A stretch of DNA of 64,000 nucleotides from Brumimicrobium salinarum (GTDB lineage: Bacteria > Bacteroidota > Bacteroidia > Flavobacteriales_D > Crocinitomicaceae), in assembly GCF_002844555.1 (NCBI RefSeq), contig NZ_PJNI01000005.1, positions 124,001 to 188,000 on the forward strand, read 5' to 3'. Position numbers and translations under genes: made by a program. The notes beneath the pieces were generated by a model. That model saw only the letters and a list, made by a program, of their open reading frames with translations, was not told the DNA's origin and made no database searches. Positions 45,907 to 55,357 of the stretch are shown here, one piece after another (within the stretch, counting starts at the first letter, position 1; each line of letters begins with the position of its first letter).

Positions 45907-46314
45907 CTAACGTTTAATTATATGATCGAGAGAAATACGCCCAGGCCCAACAAATAGAAGTGAAATAAAACCACATAAATAAATTAGAGACAACTCAATT
46001 TTAGCAAATGCATGTCCACTATGAAAAATAAATACAGCTACTGCCATTGTAGCAATCAATGGAATTAAAGCTAGTCTGGTAAACAATCCAAACACAAGCA
46101 TTAAAGCGCATATAACTTCAGCAAATACAGCCAAGCCCAGAGAGAGCGTTACACCCAATCCTAAAGGGTCAGCAAATTGTATGGCACCGTCTCCCCATAA
46201 CATTTCCCACTTCCCAAGACCATGTCCATAAAACATGGATAGACCTAATACAATACGCAAAAGGAGCGAACTAATATCTTTACCATACAGCCATTCTTTT
46301 GTTAATTTAGCCAT
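45907..46314 (-). CDS. DoxX-family membrane protein
   Basis: A 135-residue inner-membrane protein with four hydrophobic segments. LLLRIVLGLSMFYGHGLGK is the family start, and the following parts, GVTLSLGLAVFAEVICALML and FGLFTRLALIPLIATMAVAV, are typical of DoxX/SURF4-type proteins. Some members are linked to thiosulphate oxidation or redox stress, but this one has no such context. It is upstream of the methyltransferase gene in the same direction. Confidence 0.85.
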   Translation of the reverse strand: MAKLTKEWLYGKDISSLLLRIVLGLSMFYGHGLGKWEMLWGDGAIQFADPLGLGVTLSLGLAVFAEVICALMLVFGLFTRLALIPLIATMAVAVFIFHSGHAFAKIELSLIYLCGFISLLFVGPGRISLDHIIKR

Positions 46315-46529
46315 TTTATATATACGATTTTATTAAACAAAGAGTAAATATAAAATTATACTTTTAATTTACAGTTCCTTTCCTTAAAAAGAAATAATTG
46401 GATTTATAGTGTCAAGAATTATGATTAATGTATTTGTGTTTTTATCATTTGAATTTAGCCATACTTCTTTATATGATTTCAATATTTACATGTTCTTGAT
46501 TTCCTCCTAAATAATGTTATTAAAATCCT

Positions 46530-46537
46530 TAGCTTTG
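46530..46537 (+). promoter_or_regulatory. -7 box (TAGCTTTG) for the gene at 46553
   Basis: TAGCTTTG fits TAnnTTTG and ends 15 bases before the ATG at 46553. It lies downstream of the ATG at 46514, so it excludes that start if it is used. Confidence 0.5.
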
Positions 46538-46552
46538 CAAAAAATTGTAAAT

Positions 46553-47119
46553 ATGGCATCAGCAGAAAGAGAAGAGGAAAGACAAGCTAAAGTAGCAAGT
46601 TTACTGAAAGACATCAGATCCGGAGAAGAAAAAAGCATCATAGAAGCACTTAAAGCACTCAAGGTTAATGGAGATGATCAAGTAATAAAGCCAATAATAA
46701 AGGTGTGGAACGCTGGTGTTTCAGATCTTGCAGAACAAGAAATTATTACATTTTTGGGAGATATAAAATCTACAACCAGTGCTGATACTTTAATGAGTAT
46801 TTTATTAGACACGGCGTACAATGCAATTCATCTTCCACTATTAACCACAATATGGAACAGCAAAGTCGATTATTCAGAATACATAGTAGAGTTTGTTAAT
46901 CTGGCTGTAAAACATGATTTTATGGTGAGCCTAGAATGTTTAACAATTATAGAGAACATGGAAGGTCCTTTTGAAGAACACCATATTTTAGATGCTGAAA
47001 TACTTTTACGTGAATATGTAGATCGTGAAAAAGATAATCAGAACGTGGATGACAAGAAGTTTAGTCTAATTTTAGAACTTTCAAAATTAATCAACTCATT
47101 TGACGAACGTACAATGTAG
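46553..47119 (+). CDS. helical-repeat (HEAT-like) protein of unknown function
   Basis: A 188-residue cytoplasmic protein. I choose the ATG at 46553 (MASAEREEERQAKVASLLKD) since the -7 box lies just upstream and the longer form begins inside it. The sequence is all-helical and looks like HEAT or ARM repeats: KSIIEALKALKVNGDDQVIK, EQEIITFLGDIKSTTSADTL, NAIHLPLLTTIWNSKVDYSE. Such proteins usually act as scaffolds. It is acidic, has no signal or membrane segment, and ends just 9 bases before the stop of the convergent kinase gene. Seen widely among flavobacteria as far as I recall, but without known role. Confidence 0.65.
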   Translation: MASAEREEERQAKVASLLKDIRSGEEKSIIEALKALKVNGDDQVIKPIIKVWNAGVSDLAEQEIITFLGDIKSTTSADTLMSILLDTAYNAIHLPLLTTIWNSKVDYSEYIVEFVNLAVKHDFMVSLECLTIIENMEGPFEEHHILDAEILLREYVDREKDNQNVDDKKFSLILELSKLINSFDERTM

Positions 47120-47128
47120 TTTGATGCG

Positions 47129-47743
47129 TTAAAACAACCCGTGAATTTCTGCGTCAATCCCTGATATTATCTTACCCAGATCCTCTGGATCTGTATGATA
47201 ATTATTATTATCAACATCTATGATAAGAATTTTACCCTTATCATACGTACTGATCCAAGCTTCGTATCGCTCATTTAGTCGTTTTAAGTAATCTAATCGA
47301 ATAGATTCTTCATACTCCCTCCCTCTTTGTTGAATTTGATTTACCAAAGTTGGGACGCTTGCTCTTAAGTAGATTAACAAATCAGGTGCAGATACAAATG
47401 ATTCAATCAAATTAAAAAGCGAAAAATAATTTTCAAAATCTCTTGTTGTCATCAACCCCATAGAATGGAGATTAGGAGCAAAAATATACGCATCTTCATA
47501 GATTGTTCGATCTTGAATTACAACTTTATCAGTTTGCTGTATTTCTTGAATTTGTGTAAATCTACTATTAAGATAATACACTTGTAGATTGAATGACCAC
47601 CGTTGCATATCTTCATAAAAGTCATTAAGGTAAGGATTTTGAGAAACATTTTCATAATGAGTTTGCCAATTATAATGTTTGGCGAGCAACTCAGTTAAGG
47701 TTGTTTTTCCTGAACCTATATTTCCTGCAACAGCGATATGCAT
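47129..47743 (-). CDS. deoxynucleoside kinase (deoxyadenosine/deoxyguanosine kinase type)
   Basis: Transfers phosphate from ATP to deoxynucleosides in the salvage pathway, 204 residues. The P-loop GNIGSGKTTL is at residues 7-16. QVYYLNSRFTQIQEIQ is the conserved helix. QDRTIYEDAYIFAPNLHSMG carries the DR motif of the catalytic site, and the lid motif is RGREYEESIRLDYLKRLNERY. These match dAdK/dGuoK-type kinases of Gram-positive bacteria and Bacteroidota. The precise base preference cannot be inferred. Standard length and complete. Confidence 0.92.
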   Translation of the reverse strand: MHIAVAGNIGSGKTTLTELLAKHYNWQTHYENVSQNPYLNDFYEDMQRWSFNLQVYYLNSRFTQIQEIQQTDKVVIQDRTIYEDAYIFAPNLHSMGLMTTRDFENYFSLFNLIESFVSAPDLLIYLRASVPTLVNQIQQRGREYEESIRLDYLKRLNERYEAWISTYDKGKILIIDVDNNNYHTDPEDLGKIISGIDAEIHGLF

Positions 47744-47799
47744 AATTCTAATAATTAAATGATGGACTAAAATACAAATATTGTTTTAAACAAAATTGT

Positions 47800-48615
47800 T
47801 TAGCGAGTAGGAATTAATGAATATTTAGAAATTCCTTCATCGTTTTTAAAGTAAAAAATGTTTTTAAAAACTTTAAACTCAGCAATATTTTTATTTGGTA
47901 ATAAGATTTCAACTTCCTCATTTGTTTGTCTATTTAAACGAACTAGCGCACCTGGTAATAAAAAATATAAATGTTTTTCGGTTGGATAAAAGCTCGTTGC
48001 TTTTGGGTATGCGTACTCACGTAAAAAGCTACCATTTAAGTCAAAAACAAATGTACCGTGGTTATTAAAAAATAAAAAAATCTCATTATTGTTTTCAATG
48101 ATTTCTGAGGGAGTTTCACGATGTGTTATAGAAATTAGATTTGAAACTTTAGATTGTAAATCTTTACCAGCAACACCTCCAAAACGCAATAGTCGCGTAT
48201 TTTGTTCATCAAAAACCCAAAATCTATTCGTTTGATTAGAATAACATACATTACTAGCGTATCCTACGTCTAAATCAAACAACTGTATATCTGCATCCTG
48301 AAAACTGAGTGTATTATCCACAAAATAAACAGTTTGATAAGCCGCTGAGAAAATCAATGTTTTCAGCGAGTGTTGTGCATCAATTTTTACAATATCTGAG
48401 ATACTTTTTCTGCTTTGTGTAAATTCTTTTTTGAGATCATCATCTAGTTTATACAAAACATTATTTGATGAGAATATGATTTCATGAACTGGATTAACGT
48501 CCCAAGCTTCAATATTTTCATTGATTAGCTCATGCTCTAGTTTCCATTCATAGCTTTGAGAAATTACAAATTTGGACGAAACCAATAACAACAATATTAC
48601 AACATACCTAATCAT
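47800..48615 (-). CDS. secreted beta-propeller-like protein overlapping the GH3 gene
   Basis: Unknown function, 271 residues. After a signal peptide (MIRYVVILLLLVSSKFVISQ) there are repeated short strands with aromatic ends, for example HEIIFSSNNVLYKLDDDLKK, NQTNRFWVFDEQNTRLLRFG, EIFLFFNNHGTFVFDLNG and EKHLYFLLPGALVRLNRQ. This resembles an NHL- or YVTN-type propeller with five to six blades. The first four bases overlap the stop of the GH3 gene (ATGA), so translation is coupled. The partner is cytoplasmic while this protein is exported; why they are coupled is not clear. Confidence 0.65.
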   Translation of the reverse strand: MIRYVVILLLLVSSKFVISQSYEWKLEHELINENIEAWDVNPVHEIIFSSNNVLYKLDDDLKKEFTQSRKSISDIVKIDAQHSLKTLIFSAAYQTVYFVDNTLSFQDADIQLFDLDVGYASNVCYSNQTNRFWVFDEQNTRLLRFGGVAGKDLQSKVSNLISITHRETPSEIIENNNEIFLFFNNHGTFVFDLNGSFLREYAYPKATSFYPTEKHLYFLLPGALVRLNRQTNEEVEILLPNKNIAEFKVFKNIFYFKNDEGISKYSLIPTR

Positions 48616-50147
48616 GTTCTTTTTATATCAACAATTGCGCCCTTTTGTAATTGAATAATATCTTCAAAGATTTCACGGTTATTAACAAGTCTAGGCACTT
48701 TATGTTGCCCTCCTAATTTACCTTTCTTTTTTAACCAATCATCAAACAAACCTGATCTAGCTTTGTGTATAAGCGGAAAGTTTAATGTTAAATTATTGGT
48801 TCTTTTAGCATCATAATCGGAGTTAAGTTTACGCAATTCATCATCTAAAAACTGAGTAAATAATTTAAAATCTTTTGGATCTTTTGAAAACTCAACAATC
48901 CATTCGTGACCTCCCTGCTTACCTTCCTCCATATAAATAGGACAAGCTGTGTAATCTTTTAGTGTAGCATCTGTTAACTCACATGCTTTTCTTATTGCTT
49001 GATCTGAATTATCCACAATAACTTCTTCTCCAAAAACATTAATAAAATGTTTCGTTCGGCCTGTTACTTTGACCCTAAAAGGATCTAGGCTCGAAAAAGA
49101 AACCGTATCTCCTAAAATATATCTCCACAAACCGCCGTTGGTAGAAATTACAATTGCGTAATTCGTATTTAACTCAACATCTTTTAATGCAATAATTTCC
49201 TTTGAGTCCGTTCCGGCAAATTTAGACATGGGGATAAATTCAAAAAATATCCCATAATCGAGCATTAATAATAAGTCTCCACCAACTTCATCTTGTATAC
49301 CAAAAAATCCTTCGGAAGCGTTGTAAGACTCAATATAATGCATGTCATCATGAGGGATAATACTTCTAAATTCTTTTTCATAAGGTTTAAAGCTAACACC
49401 ACCATGCATAAGTAATTCAAGGTTGGGCCATACTTCTCTAATGTCTTTTTTTCCTTTCTTTTCTAAGATTCTGTTAAGTAAAACCAGCGTCCAACTAGGC
49501 ACACCTGAAATACTTGATACATCTTCTTCCATGGTTTCTTCAGCGAGTTTTTCAATCTTTTCTTCCCACTCACTCATCAAGGCAGTTTCACGTGAAGGAA
49601 TACGTTTAATCTCAACCCACCAAGGAAGGTTTTTCAGAATAATGGATGATAAATCTCCGGTATAGCTATCTGGTCGTAAAGTATTTTGCTCTGCTGTACC
49701 ACCGACAACCAAATGTTTACCACGATATAACTTTGTATTTGGGAAATGAGAATAATATATTGCTAATAAATCTTTTCCACCTTTGTAGTGACAATCTTCT
49801 AGAGAATCTTTGGTCACAGGAATAAACTTACTTCTATCCGAAGTTGTTCCTGATGATTTTGCGAACCACTTAGTCTCACCTGGCCATAATACATCTTCCT
49901 CCCCTTTTAAAGAGCGTTCGACCCATATCTTTACATCTTCGTAGTCTTGAAGTGGAACTTTTTCTTGAAAATCTGTATAATTGTGTATTTCATTAAAATT
50001 ATATTTTTCTCCATATACAGTTGCTCGACCTGATCTAATAAGTCGCTCAAACCATTCTCTCTGGACTTCAATAGGATGCTTTCTGAATAAATCAATTTGA
50101 TGTATCCGTTTTTTTATAAACCACCCAAAAATTGTATTAAACGGCAT
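48612..50147 (-). CDS. GH3-family acyl-adenylate/amide synthetase
   Basis: A 511-residue member of the GH3 family (named after auxin-responsive GH3 enzymes of plants), part of the adenylate-forming superfamily. The ATP-binding motifs are visible: WFAKSSGTTSDRSKFIPVTK near residue 105, then YNASEGFFGIQDEVGGDLLL, and the GDTVSFSSLDPFRVKVTGR block near 350. It would join an amino acid or amine to a carboxylic acid through an adenylate. Bacterial members have no proven substrate in this phylum. The start lies in a tight operon with the propeller gene and upstream of the der gene on the same strand. Intact, family length. Confidence 0.88.
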   Translation of the reverse strand: MPFNTIFGWFIKKRIHQIDLFRKHPIEVQREWFERLIRSGRATVYGEKYNFNEIHNYTDFQEKVPLQDYEDVKIWVERSLKGEEDVLWPGETKWFAKSSGTTSDRSKFIPVTKDSLEDCHYKGGKDLLAIYYSHFPNTKLYRGKHLVVGGTAEQNTLRPDSYTGDLSSIILKNLPWWVEIKRIPSRETALMSEWEEKIEKLAEETMEEDVSSISGVPSWTLVLLNRILEKKGKKDIREVWPNLELLMHGGVSFKPYEKEFRSIIPHDDMHYIESYNASEGFFGIQDEVGGDLLLMLDYGIFFEFIPMSKFAGTDSKEIIALKDVELNTNYAIVISTNGGLWRYILGDTVSFSSLDPFRVKVTGRTKHFINVFGEEVIVDNSDQAIRKACELTDATLKDYTACPIYMEEGKQGGHEWIVEFSKDPKDFKLFTQFLDDELRKLNSDYDAKRTNNLTLNFPLIHKARSGLFDDWLKKKGKLGGQHKVPRLVNNREIFEDIIQLQKGAIVDIKRT

Positions 50148-50270
50148 AATGAAATAATTTTCTAGGCTGAATATACAAAGTAATTATTTATAATTTTAAA
50201 ATAAAATCATTTTTTTACAACCATTTCCAAACAATAAACGTCTTTATAGTGGGTTTATTTATGGTTTATT

Positions 50271-50306
50271 GTAAAGTGGTTAGCGAATTCGTTCTAACCA
50301 CTTTAC
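50271..50306 (-). terminator. hairpin at the end of der
   Basis: A 13-bp perfect stem: arms GTAAAGTGGTTAG (50271-50283) and CTAACCACTTTAC (50294-50306), loop of ten bases. The stop codon of der (50303-50305) lies in the arm. A T tract after it on the minus strand is weak, so termination may be partial. The inner arms AAGTGGTT/AACCACTT equal palindrome D of the RAYT cassettes. Confidence 0.6.
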
Positions 50307-51607
50307 TTTTTTCTTAAAAAAATACGTACCGGCACTCCTTCGAAATCAAAATGAGTTCTAATTTTATTTTCTAAAAAACGCTTATAACTATCTGGAATAT
50401 ACTGTGGAAGATTACTGTAAAAAGCGAATGCTGGGGCATGCGTAGGTAATTGCGTAACATATTTAATGTTTACATACTTTCCTTTTAACATGGGAGGTGG
50501 GAATTTTTCAATTTCCTCCTGCATTATAGTATTGAGTACAGAAGTTTGAATCTTTCTTATTCTATTTTGATACACTTTCATTGCCACCTCAAGCGATTTA
50601 TGAATTCGTTGTTTAGAAATGGTAGACGTAAAAACAATTGGTACATCGTTAAATGGTGCCAATTGAGCTCTAATTTTATCTTCGTATTGTTTAGTAGTTA
50701 AAGTTTCCTTTTCAATAAGGTCCCATTTATTAACAAGTACTACAACCCCCTTATGGTTTTTTTCACACATGTAATAAATATTGAGATCTTGTTTTTGAAT
50801 TCCTTCAACAGCGTCAATCATAAAAATGCAAACATCAGAATTTTCAATCGACCGTACAGATCTGAGCACTGAATAGTATTCTATATCCTCGTTGACCTTG
50901 GCACGTTTTCTAATACCCGCTGTGTCAATTAAAAGAAAGTCAAAACCATAAGCAGAGTATCGCGTATTAACCGCGTCTCGAGTTGTACCTGAAATTGGTG
51001 TTACAATATTTCTATCTTCCCCAATTAAGGCATTTGCAAGAGATGATTTTCCAACATTTGGTTTTCCAACAATTGCAAATCGGGGTAAATCACTATCAGA
51101 TTCTATTGTTTTTGATTCAAATTCTTTAACAATATCATCTAATAATTCACCAGTTCCAGAACCATTTGTAGCAGCAACGTCGTAAACATTTCCGAGTCCT
51201 AATGACCAAAATTCAGAGGAAAGACCAATTCTACTGGTATTATCAACTTTATTTGCTGCTATAAACACTTTTTTGTTCACATCGCGAAGTAATTTAGCCA
51301 CCTTTTCATCTAAGTCAGTCAGTCCAGTAGTTACATCAACAACAAAAACAATAACATTTGCTTCATCGACAGCGATTTCAACTTGCTTCCTTATTTCGCT
51401 TTCAAAGACGTCATTTGAACCTTTTACGTAACCACCAGTATCAATTACAGAATAATCGTATCCTATCCAATTTCCTTTTCCGTAAATACGATCACGAGTT
51501 ACGCCACTCATTTCCTCTACAATGGCGTTTCTAGACTCTGTTAATCGATTAAAAAGCGTAGATTTTCCAACGTTCGGACGCCCTACTATTGCAACAATAT
51601 TACTCAT
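50303..51607 (-). CDS. der: ribosome-assembly GTPase Der (EngA)
   Basis: Essential GTPase for assembly of the large ribosomal subunit, 434 residues. Two consecutive G domains: G1 motifs GRPNVGKST (residue ~8) and GKPNVGKSS (residue ~182), with DTGG and DTAG as G3 and NKVD and NKWD as G4. The C-terminal KH-like domain begins near residue 350 (NTIMQEEIEKFPPPMLKGKY) and ends RIFLRKK. Directly after era with 2 bases between the genes, so both are in one operon. Confidence 0.97.
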   Translation of the reverse strand: MSNIVAIVGRPNVGKSTLFNRLTESRNAIVEEMSGVTRDRIYGKGNWIGYDYSVIDTGGYVKGSNDVFESEIRKQVEIAVDEANVIVFVVDVTTGLTDLDEKVAKLLRDVNKKVFIAANKVDNTSRIGLSSEFWSLGLGNVYDVAATNGSGTGELLDDIVKEFESKTIESDSDLPRFAIVGKPNVGKSSLANALIGEDRNIVTPISGTTRDAVNTRYSAYGFDFLLIDTAGIRKRAKVNEDIEYYSVLRSVRSIENSDVCIFMIDAVEGIQKQDLNIYYMCEKNHKGVVVLVNKWDLIEKETLTTKQYEDKIRAQLAPFNDVPIVFTSTISKQRIHKSLEVAMKVYQNRIRKIQTSVLNTIMQEEIEKFPPPMLKGKYVNIKYVTQLPTHAPAFAFYSNLPQYIPDSYKRFLENKIRTHFDFEGVPVRIFLRKK

Positions 51608-51609
51608 AA

Positions 51610-52488
51610 TTAATAACCGTATTTTTTTAATTTACCTTCGTTACTTCTCCAATCTTTATCTACCTTAACGAAGGTTTGAAGAAAGACATGTTTATCAACA
51701 AATTTCTCAATATCTTTTCGACTATCTATACCAATGTGCTTTAACTGACGACCTTTGGCACCAATAATAATACCTTTTTGAGAATCCCGTTCAACTATAA
51801 TATTTGCACGAATTCGAATGATATCTTCCTCTTCTTCGTAATCTGTTACTTCAACTTGACAAGCGTAAGGTACTTCTTTTTTCAAATTCAAAAATATTTT
51901 CTCTCTAATGATTTCGGAAATAAAGAAGCGCATTGGTCGATCTGATATAGCATCTTTATCGAAATATGCAGGTGAATTTGGTAAATGAGATAAAATCAAT
52001 TGTAGAATCGGATCCACATTAAAGTTATGCAAAGCTGAAATCGGTAATATTTTGGCATTTGGTAATTCTTTCGTCCAATAGTCGATACGTTCGGCTACAA
52101 CATCTTGACTTCTCAGGTCCATTTTATTGATCAAACAAATTATTGGGATACGCATATCCTTAATTTTTTGAAGCGTAGCCTTATGATTTAGTGTATCTTC
52201 AAAAACATCAGTTATAAAAAGCAAAACATCGGCATCACTTAAGGATGTTGATACATAACTCATCATAGTATCATGAAGCTCGTAAGCGGCATTAACAACC
52301 CCAGGAGTATCTGAAAAAACGATTTGATAATCTGGATGGTTTAAGATACCTCTTATCCTATGACGTGTAGTTTGGGCTTTAGAAGTAACTATTGAAAGCT
52401 TCTCACCTAAGAGCTTATTCATTAATGTTGATTTCCCAACGTTGGGACTACCAACAATACTGACAAAGCCAGATTTATGATTTTTCAT
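51610..52488 (-). CDS. era: GTPase Era
   Basis: Small-subunit maturation GTPase, 292 residues. The G1 motif GSPNVGKSTLMNKLLGE, switch region SKAQTTRHRIRGI, G3 DTPG and G4 NKMD are in place. The C-terminal KH domain that binds the 3' end of 16S rRNA contains ERDSQKGIIIGAKGRQLKHI. First gene of an operon with der. It starts 42 bases upstream of the terminator of rplQ, which lies on the same strand. Confidence 0.97.
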   Translation of the reverse strand: MKNHKSGFVSIVGSPNVGKSTLMNKLLGEKLSIVTSKAQTTRHRIRGILNHPDYQIVFSDTPGVVNAAYELHDTMMSYVSTSLSDADVLLFITDVFEDTLNHKATLQKIKDMRIPIICLINKMDLRSQDVVAERIDYWTKELPNAKILPISALHNFNVDPILQLILSHLPNSPAYFDKDAISDRPMRFFISEIIREKIFLNLKKEVPYACQVEVTDYEEEEDIIRIRANIIVERDSQKGIIIGAKGRQLKHIGIDSRKDIEKFVDKHVFLQTFVKVDKDWRSNEGKLKKYGY

Positions 52489-52530
52489 ATACTATGATTT
52501 ATGACAAATTTATAAACAAAAAGGTTAAGA

Positions 52531-52566
52531 TAAAAAAAGAGGCTGTCTAAATAATTGGACAGCCTC
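52531..52566 (-). terminator. terminator of the S10-spc-alpha cluster
   Basis: Arms GAGGCTGTC (52539-52547) and GACAGCCTC (52558-52566), followed on the minus strand by a T run (A run at 52532-52538). It is 22 bases past the rplQ stop. Confidence 0.92.
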
Positions 52567-52588
52567 AAATTTCATAAGAAAGGACAAT

Positions 52589-53251
52589 TTACTTTTCGTT
52601 TTTATCGTCTTTCTTTTCTTTATCTTTAGAAGCTTCTTTTTTGGCATCATCCTTTTTAGGAGTGTCTTTTTTAGCTTCTTTTTTTGCTTTTGGTTTTGCC
52701 TCCTCTTTAGCTTCTTCCTTTTTTGGTTTAGCTTTAGATTCAGTCTTTTTAGTCTCTGCTTTCTTATCTGTATCCGTTTTTTCAGCAGTTTCGTTATTTG
52801 CTTCTTTTTTAGTAGTTGAAGCAGTAGAAGCACCTCCAGAACCTCTTCTAGAACGACGAGTTTTCTTTTCTTTTGGTTCTTTTACCATTAAATCGTTGAA
52901 ATCAACTAATTCAAGCATACACATTTCTGCGTTATCACCTAAACGATTTCCAATACGAATAATTCGTAAATATCCACCAGGACGATCAGCAACTTTTGGA
53001 GCAATTTCTCTAAACAATTCAGTAACTGCGTCTTTACTTTGTAAGTATTTAAAAACTATACGTCTTGAGTGAGTAGAGTCAGTTTTCGATTTTGTAATCA
53101 ATGGTTCTAGGTAACCTCTAAGTGCTTTGGCCTTAGCAACCGTAGTATTAATTCTTTTATGTTCGATAACAGAGCATGCCATATTTGAAAGCATTGCTTT
53201 TCTATGGGCAGTTTTTCTACTTAAACTATTATTTTTTTTACCGTGTCTCAT
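52589..53251 (-). CDS. rplQ: 50S ribosomal protein L17 with long charged tail
   Basis: A 220-residue L17, clearly longer than the usual 120-160 residues. The conserved core (residues 1-125) has [20 protein letters not shown] and [20 protein letters not shown]. From residue ~135 there is a low-complexity extension made almost only of Lys, Ala, Glu and Asp ([19 protein letters not shown]). Such tails occur in several flavobacterial L17 proteins and probably contact rRNA. Last gene of the cluster. Confidence 0.95.
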   Translation of the reverse strand: MRHGKKNNSLSRKTAHRKAMLSNMACSVIEHKRINTTVAKAKALRGYLEPLITKSKTDSTHSRRIVFKYLQSKDAVTELFREIAPKVADRPGGYLRIIRIGNRLGDNAEMCMLELVDFNDLMVKEPKEKKTRRSRRGSGGASTASTTKKEANNETAEKTDTDKKAETKKTESKAKPKKEEAKEEAKPKAKKEAKKDTPKKDDAKKEASKDKEKKDDKNEK

Positions 53252-53272
53252 TTTAAAGTCTTATATCAGTTT

Positions 53273-54265
53273 TTATTCTTTGTCTAATTTGTATTTAGAC
53301 GTATTCATTCCAAACGAAAGTCCTTTAGCATCAACAAGATCTTCAAGTTCTGTAAGGGACTTTTTACCAAAGTTTCTAAACTTCAATAAATCGTTTTTAT
53401 TATAGACTACTAAATCTCCTAAAGTATCAACATCCGCAGCTTTAAGACAATTTAAAGCACGAACTGATAAATCTAAATCGATAAGTTTAGTTTTTAATAA
53501 CTGACGCATGTGCAGAGAAGTTTCATCAAACTCTTCTGTTTCAGATTTAATTTCACTATCTAACGTAATTCTTTCATCCGAGAATAACATAAAATGGTGA
53601 ATAAGGATTTTTGCTGCCTCTTGTAAAGCATCTTTTGGATGAATTGAACCATCAGTAATGATATCAAAGATTAATTTTTCATAATCTGTTTTTTGCTCCA
53701 CACGAAAGTTCTCTACAGTATACTTTACGTTTTTAATTGGAGTAAAAATTGAATCAATAAAAATAGTACCAAAAGGTGCATTTGCAGTTTTATTTAATTC
53801 TGCAGGAACATAACCTCTTCCTTTTATAATCTTTAACTCAATATCTAATTTCACTGAGGTGTCCATGTTACATAGCACCATATCAGGATTTAGAACTTGA
53901 AAACCAGTTGTGAATTTCCCGATATCACCAGCAGTAAATGTTTCTTGTCCACCTACAGAAATGATAACAGTTTCTTCATCTTGGTCTTCAATTTGTTGTT
54001 TAAAGCGAACTTGTTTTAGGTTTAAAACCAATTCAGTTACATCTTCTACAACACCTTCGATAGTCGAAAATTCATGGTCTACACCTTCAATTCTAATCGA
54101 TGATATAGCGAAACCTTCTAAAGAAGAAAGTAATATACGTCTTAAAGCGTTTCCAACAGTAATACCATAACCTGGTTCCAATGGACGAAACTCGAATTGA
54201 CCTTCGTGTTCATTGGACTCAATCATGATTACTTTGTCCGGCTTTTGAAAATCTAAAATAGCCAT
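53273..54265 (-). CDS. rpoA: RNA polymerase subunit alpha
   Basis: A 330-residue subunit that starts assembly of RNA polymerase and contacts promoter DNA or activators. The N-terminal domain holds [20 protein letters not shown]; the C-terminal domain holds [20 protein letters not shown] and [13 protein letters not shown]. Both domains have normal size. The gene lies 16 bases after rpsD and 21 bases before rplQ. Confidence 0.98.
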   Translation of the reverse strand: MAILDFQKPDKVIMIESNEHEGQFEFRPLEPGYGITVGNALRRILLSSLEGFAISSIRIEGVDHEFSTIEGVVEDVTELVLNLKQVRFKQQIEDQDEETVIISVGGQETFTAGDIGKFTTGFQVLNPDMVLCNMDTSVKLDIELKIIKGRGYVPAELNKTANAPFGTIFIDSIFTPIKNVKYTVENFRVEQKTDYEKLIFDIITDGSIHPKDALQEAAKILIHHFMLFSDERITLDSEIKSETEEFDETSLHMRQLLKTKLIDLDLSVRALNCLKAADVDTLGDLVVYNKNDLLKFRNFGKKSLTELEDLVDAKGLSFGMNTSKYKLDKE

Positions 54266-54281
54266 AATAATAAATTAATTT

Positions 54282-54887
54282 TTATTTGGAATATAATTCT
54301 ACGATCAGTTGTTCCTTAATATTTTCAGGAATCATTTCTCTTGAAGGAGTGCTTAAAACTGTTCCAGTCATATTAGAAGGATTCCAGTTCAACCAATCGA
54401 ATTGTGTTGTTTTAGCAGCAATAGAATTTGTAATTGCTTCTAAAGATTTAGACTTTTCACGTACACCAACTACATCACCTTCTCTTAAAGAATAAGATGG
54501 GATGTTTACTACTTCACCATTAACAGTAATATGTTTGTGTGAAACGAATTGTCTTGCGGCACTTCTAGTTGGTGCTATACCTAATCGGTAAACAGTGTTA
54601 TCCAAACGTGATTCACATAGAATTAATAAGTTTTCACCTGTAATTCCTTTCATTGAAGAAGCTTTCTTAAATAAATTCAAAAACTGACGCTCCAAAATAC
54701 CATAAGTATATTTTGCTTTTTGCTTTTCAGTTAACTGAATTGAGTATTCAGACTGCTTACCTCTTCTTTTATTTGGACCGTGTTGTCCTGGTCCGTAAGT
54801 TCTTTTATCCAGCGCTTTGTCTGGTCCAAAAATTGGTTCTCTAAATCTACGAGCAATTTTTGATTTGGGTCCTGTATATCTTGCCAT
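54282..54887 (-). CDS. rpsD: 30S ribosomal protein S4
   Basis: A 201-residue 16S rRNA-binding protein that nucleates the small subunit. It has [20 protein letters not shown] at the start and the S4 RNA-binding domain ([20 protein letters not shown]) in the middle. No zinc Cys motif. The 72-base gap upstream is the largest inside the cluster. Confidence 0.98.
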   Translation of the reverse strand: MARYTGPKSKIARRFREPIFGPDKALDKRTYGPGQHGPNKRRGKQSEYSIQLTEKQKAKYTYGILERQFLNLFKKASSMKGITGENLLILCESRLDNTVYRLGIAPTRSAARQFVSHKHITVNGEVVNIPSYSLREGDVVGVREKSKSLEAITNSIAAKTTQFDWLNWNPSNMTGTVLSTPSREMIPENIKEQLIVELYSK

Positions 54888-54959
54888 TATAAAATATATT
54901 TGAGGTACTGAGAATTAAGGCATCTTCCTTCGTCAGCATTTAACCTCTGTTGATAATTA
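54888..54959 (-). promoter_or_regulatory. 72-base rpsK-rpsD spacer with possible leader hairpin
   Basis: All other gaps in the cluster measure 34 bases or fewer. On the minus strand this one contains GAGGT (54943-54947) pairing with ACCTC (54902-54906), and inside it AAGG/CCTT (54927-54930 with 54917-54920). The fold may be an S4 autoregulatory site or just a spacer. No promoter box is clear. Confidence 0.3.
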
Positions 54960-55346
54960 TTAAACTCTTCTACGTTTTGGTGGACGACATCCATTATGTG
55001 GTAATGGAGTAACATCATTAATTTCGGTAACTTCAATTCCTGAATTATGAATTGCACGAATTGCTGATTCTCTACCAGAACCAGGTCCTTTAACGAATAC
55101 TTTTACCTTACGTAATCCGAAGTCATGTGCTTCTCTAGCGCACTCTTCTGCCGCTACTTGCGCAGCATAAGGAGTGTTCTTCTTAGAACCTTTGAAGCCC
55201 ATTTTTCCTGCTGAAGACCAAGAAATAACTTGTCCTTGAGCATTAGTTAAAGATACGATAACATTATTGAAGGTAGCTTGAATATGCGCTTCACCAATTG
55301 CATCTACTTTAACGTTTTTCTTCTTCTTTTGATTAGACTTTGCCAT
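54960..55346 (-). CDS. rpsK: 30S ribosomal protein S11
   Basis: A 128-residue small-subunit platform protein. It contains [40 protein letters not shown] and the end [12 protein letters not shown]. Eleven bases after rpsM. Confidence 0.98.
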   Translation of the reverse strand: MAKSNQKKKKNVKVDAIGEAHIQATFNNVIVSLTNAQGQVISWSSAGKMGFKGSKKNTPYAAQVAAEECAREAHDFGLRKVKVFVKGPGSGRESAIRAIHNSGIEVTEINDVTPLPHNGCRPPKRRRV

Positions 55347-55357
55347 TTTACTAACTA

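Noticed and set aside
52525-52833. 102-codon frame on the minus strand rich in Lys/Leu
   Set aside because: It is the shifted frame of the low-complexity tail of L17 and runs through the terminator.
52641-53072. 143-codon frame rich in Ser/Phe/Ala on the plus strand
   Set aside because: It is antisense to the repetitive Lys/Ala/Glu codons of rplQ.
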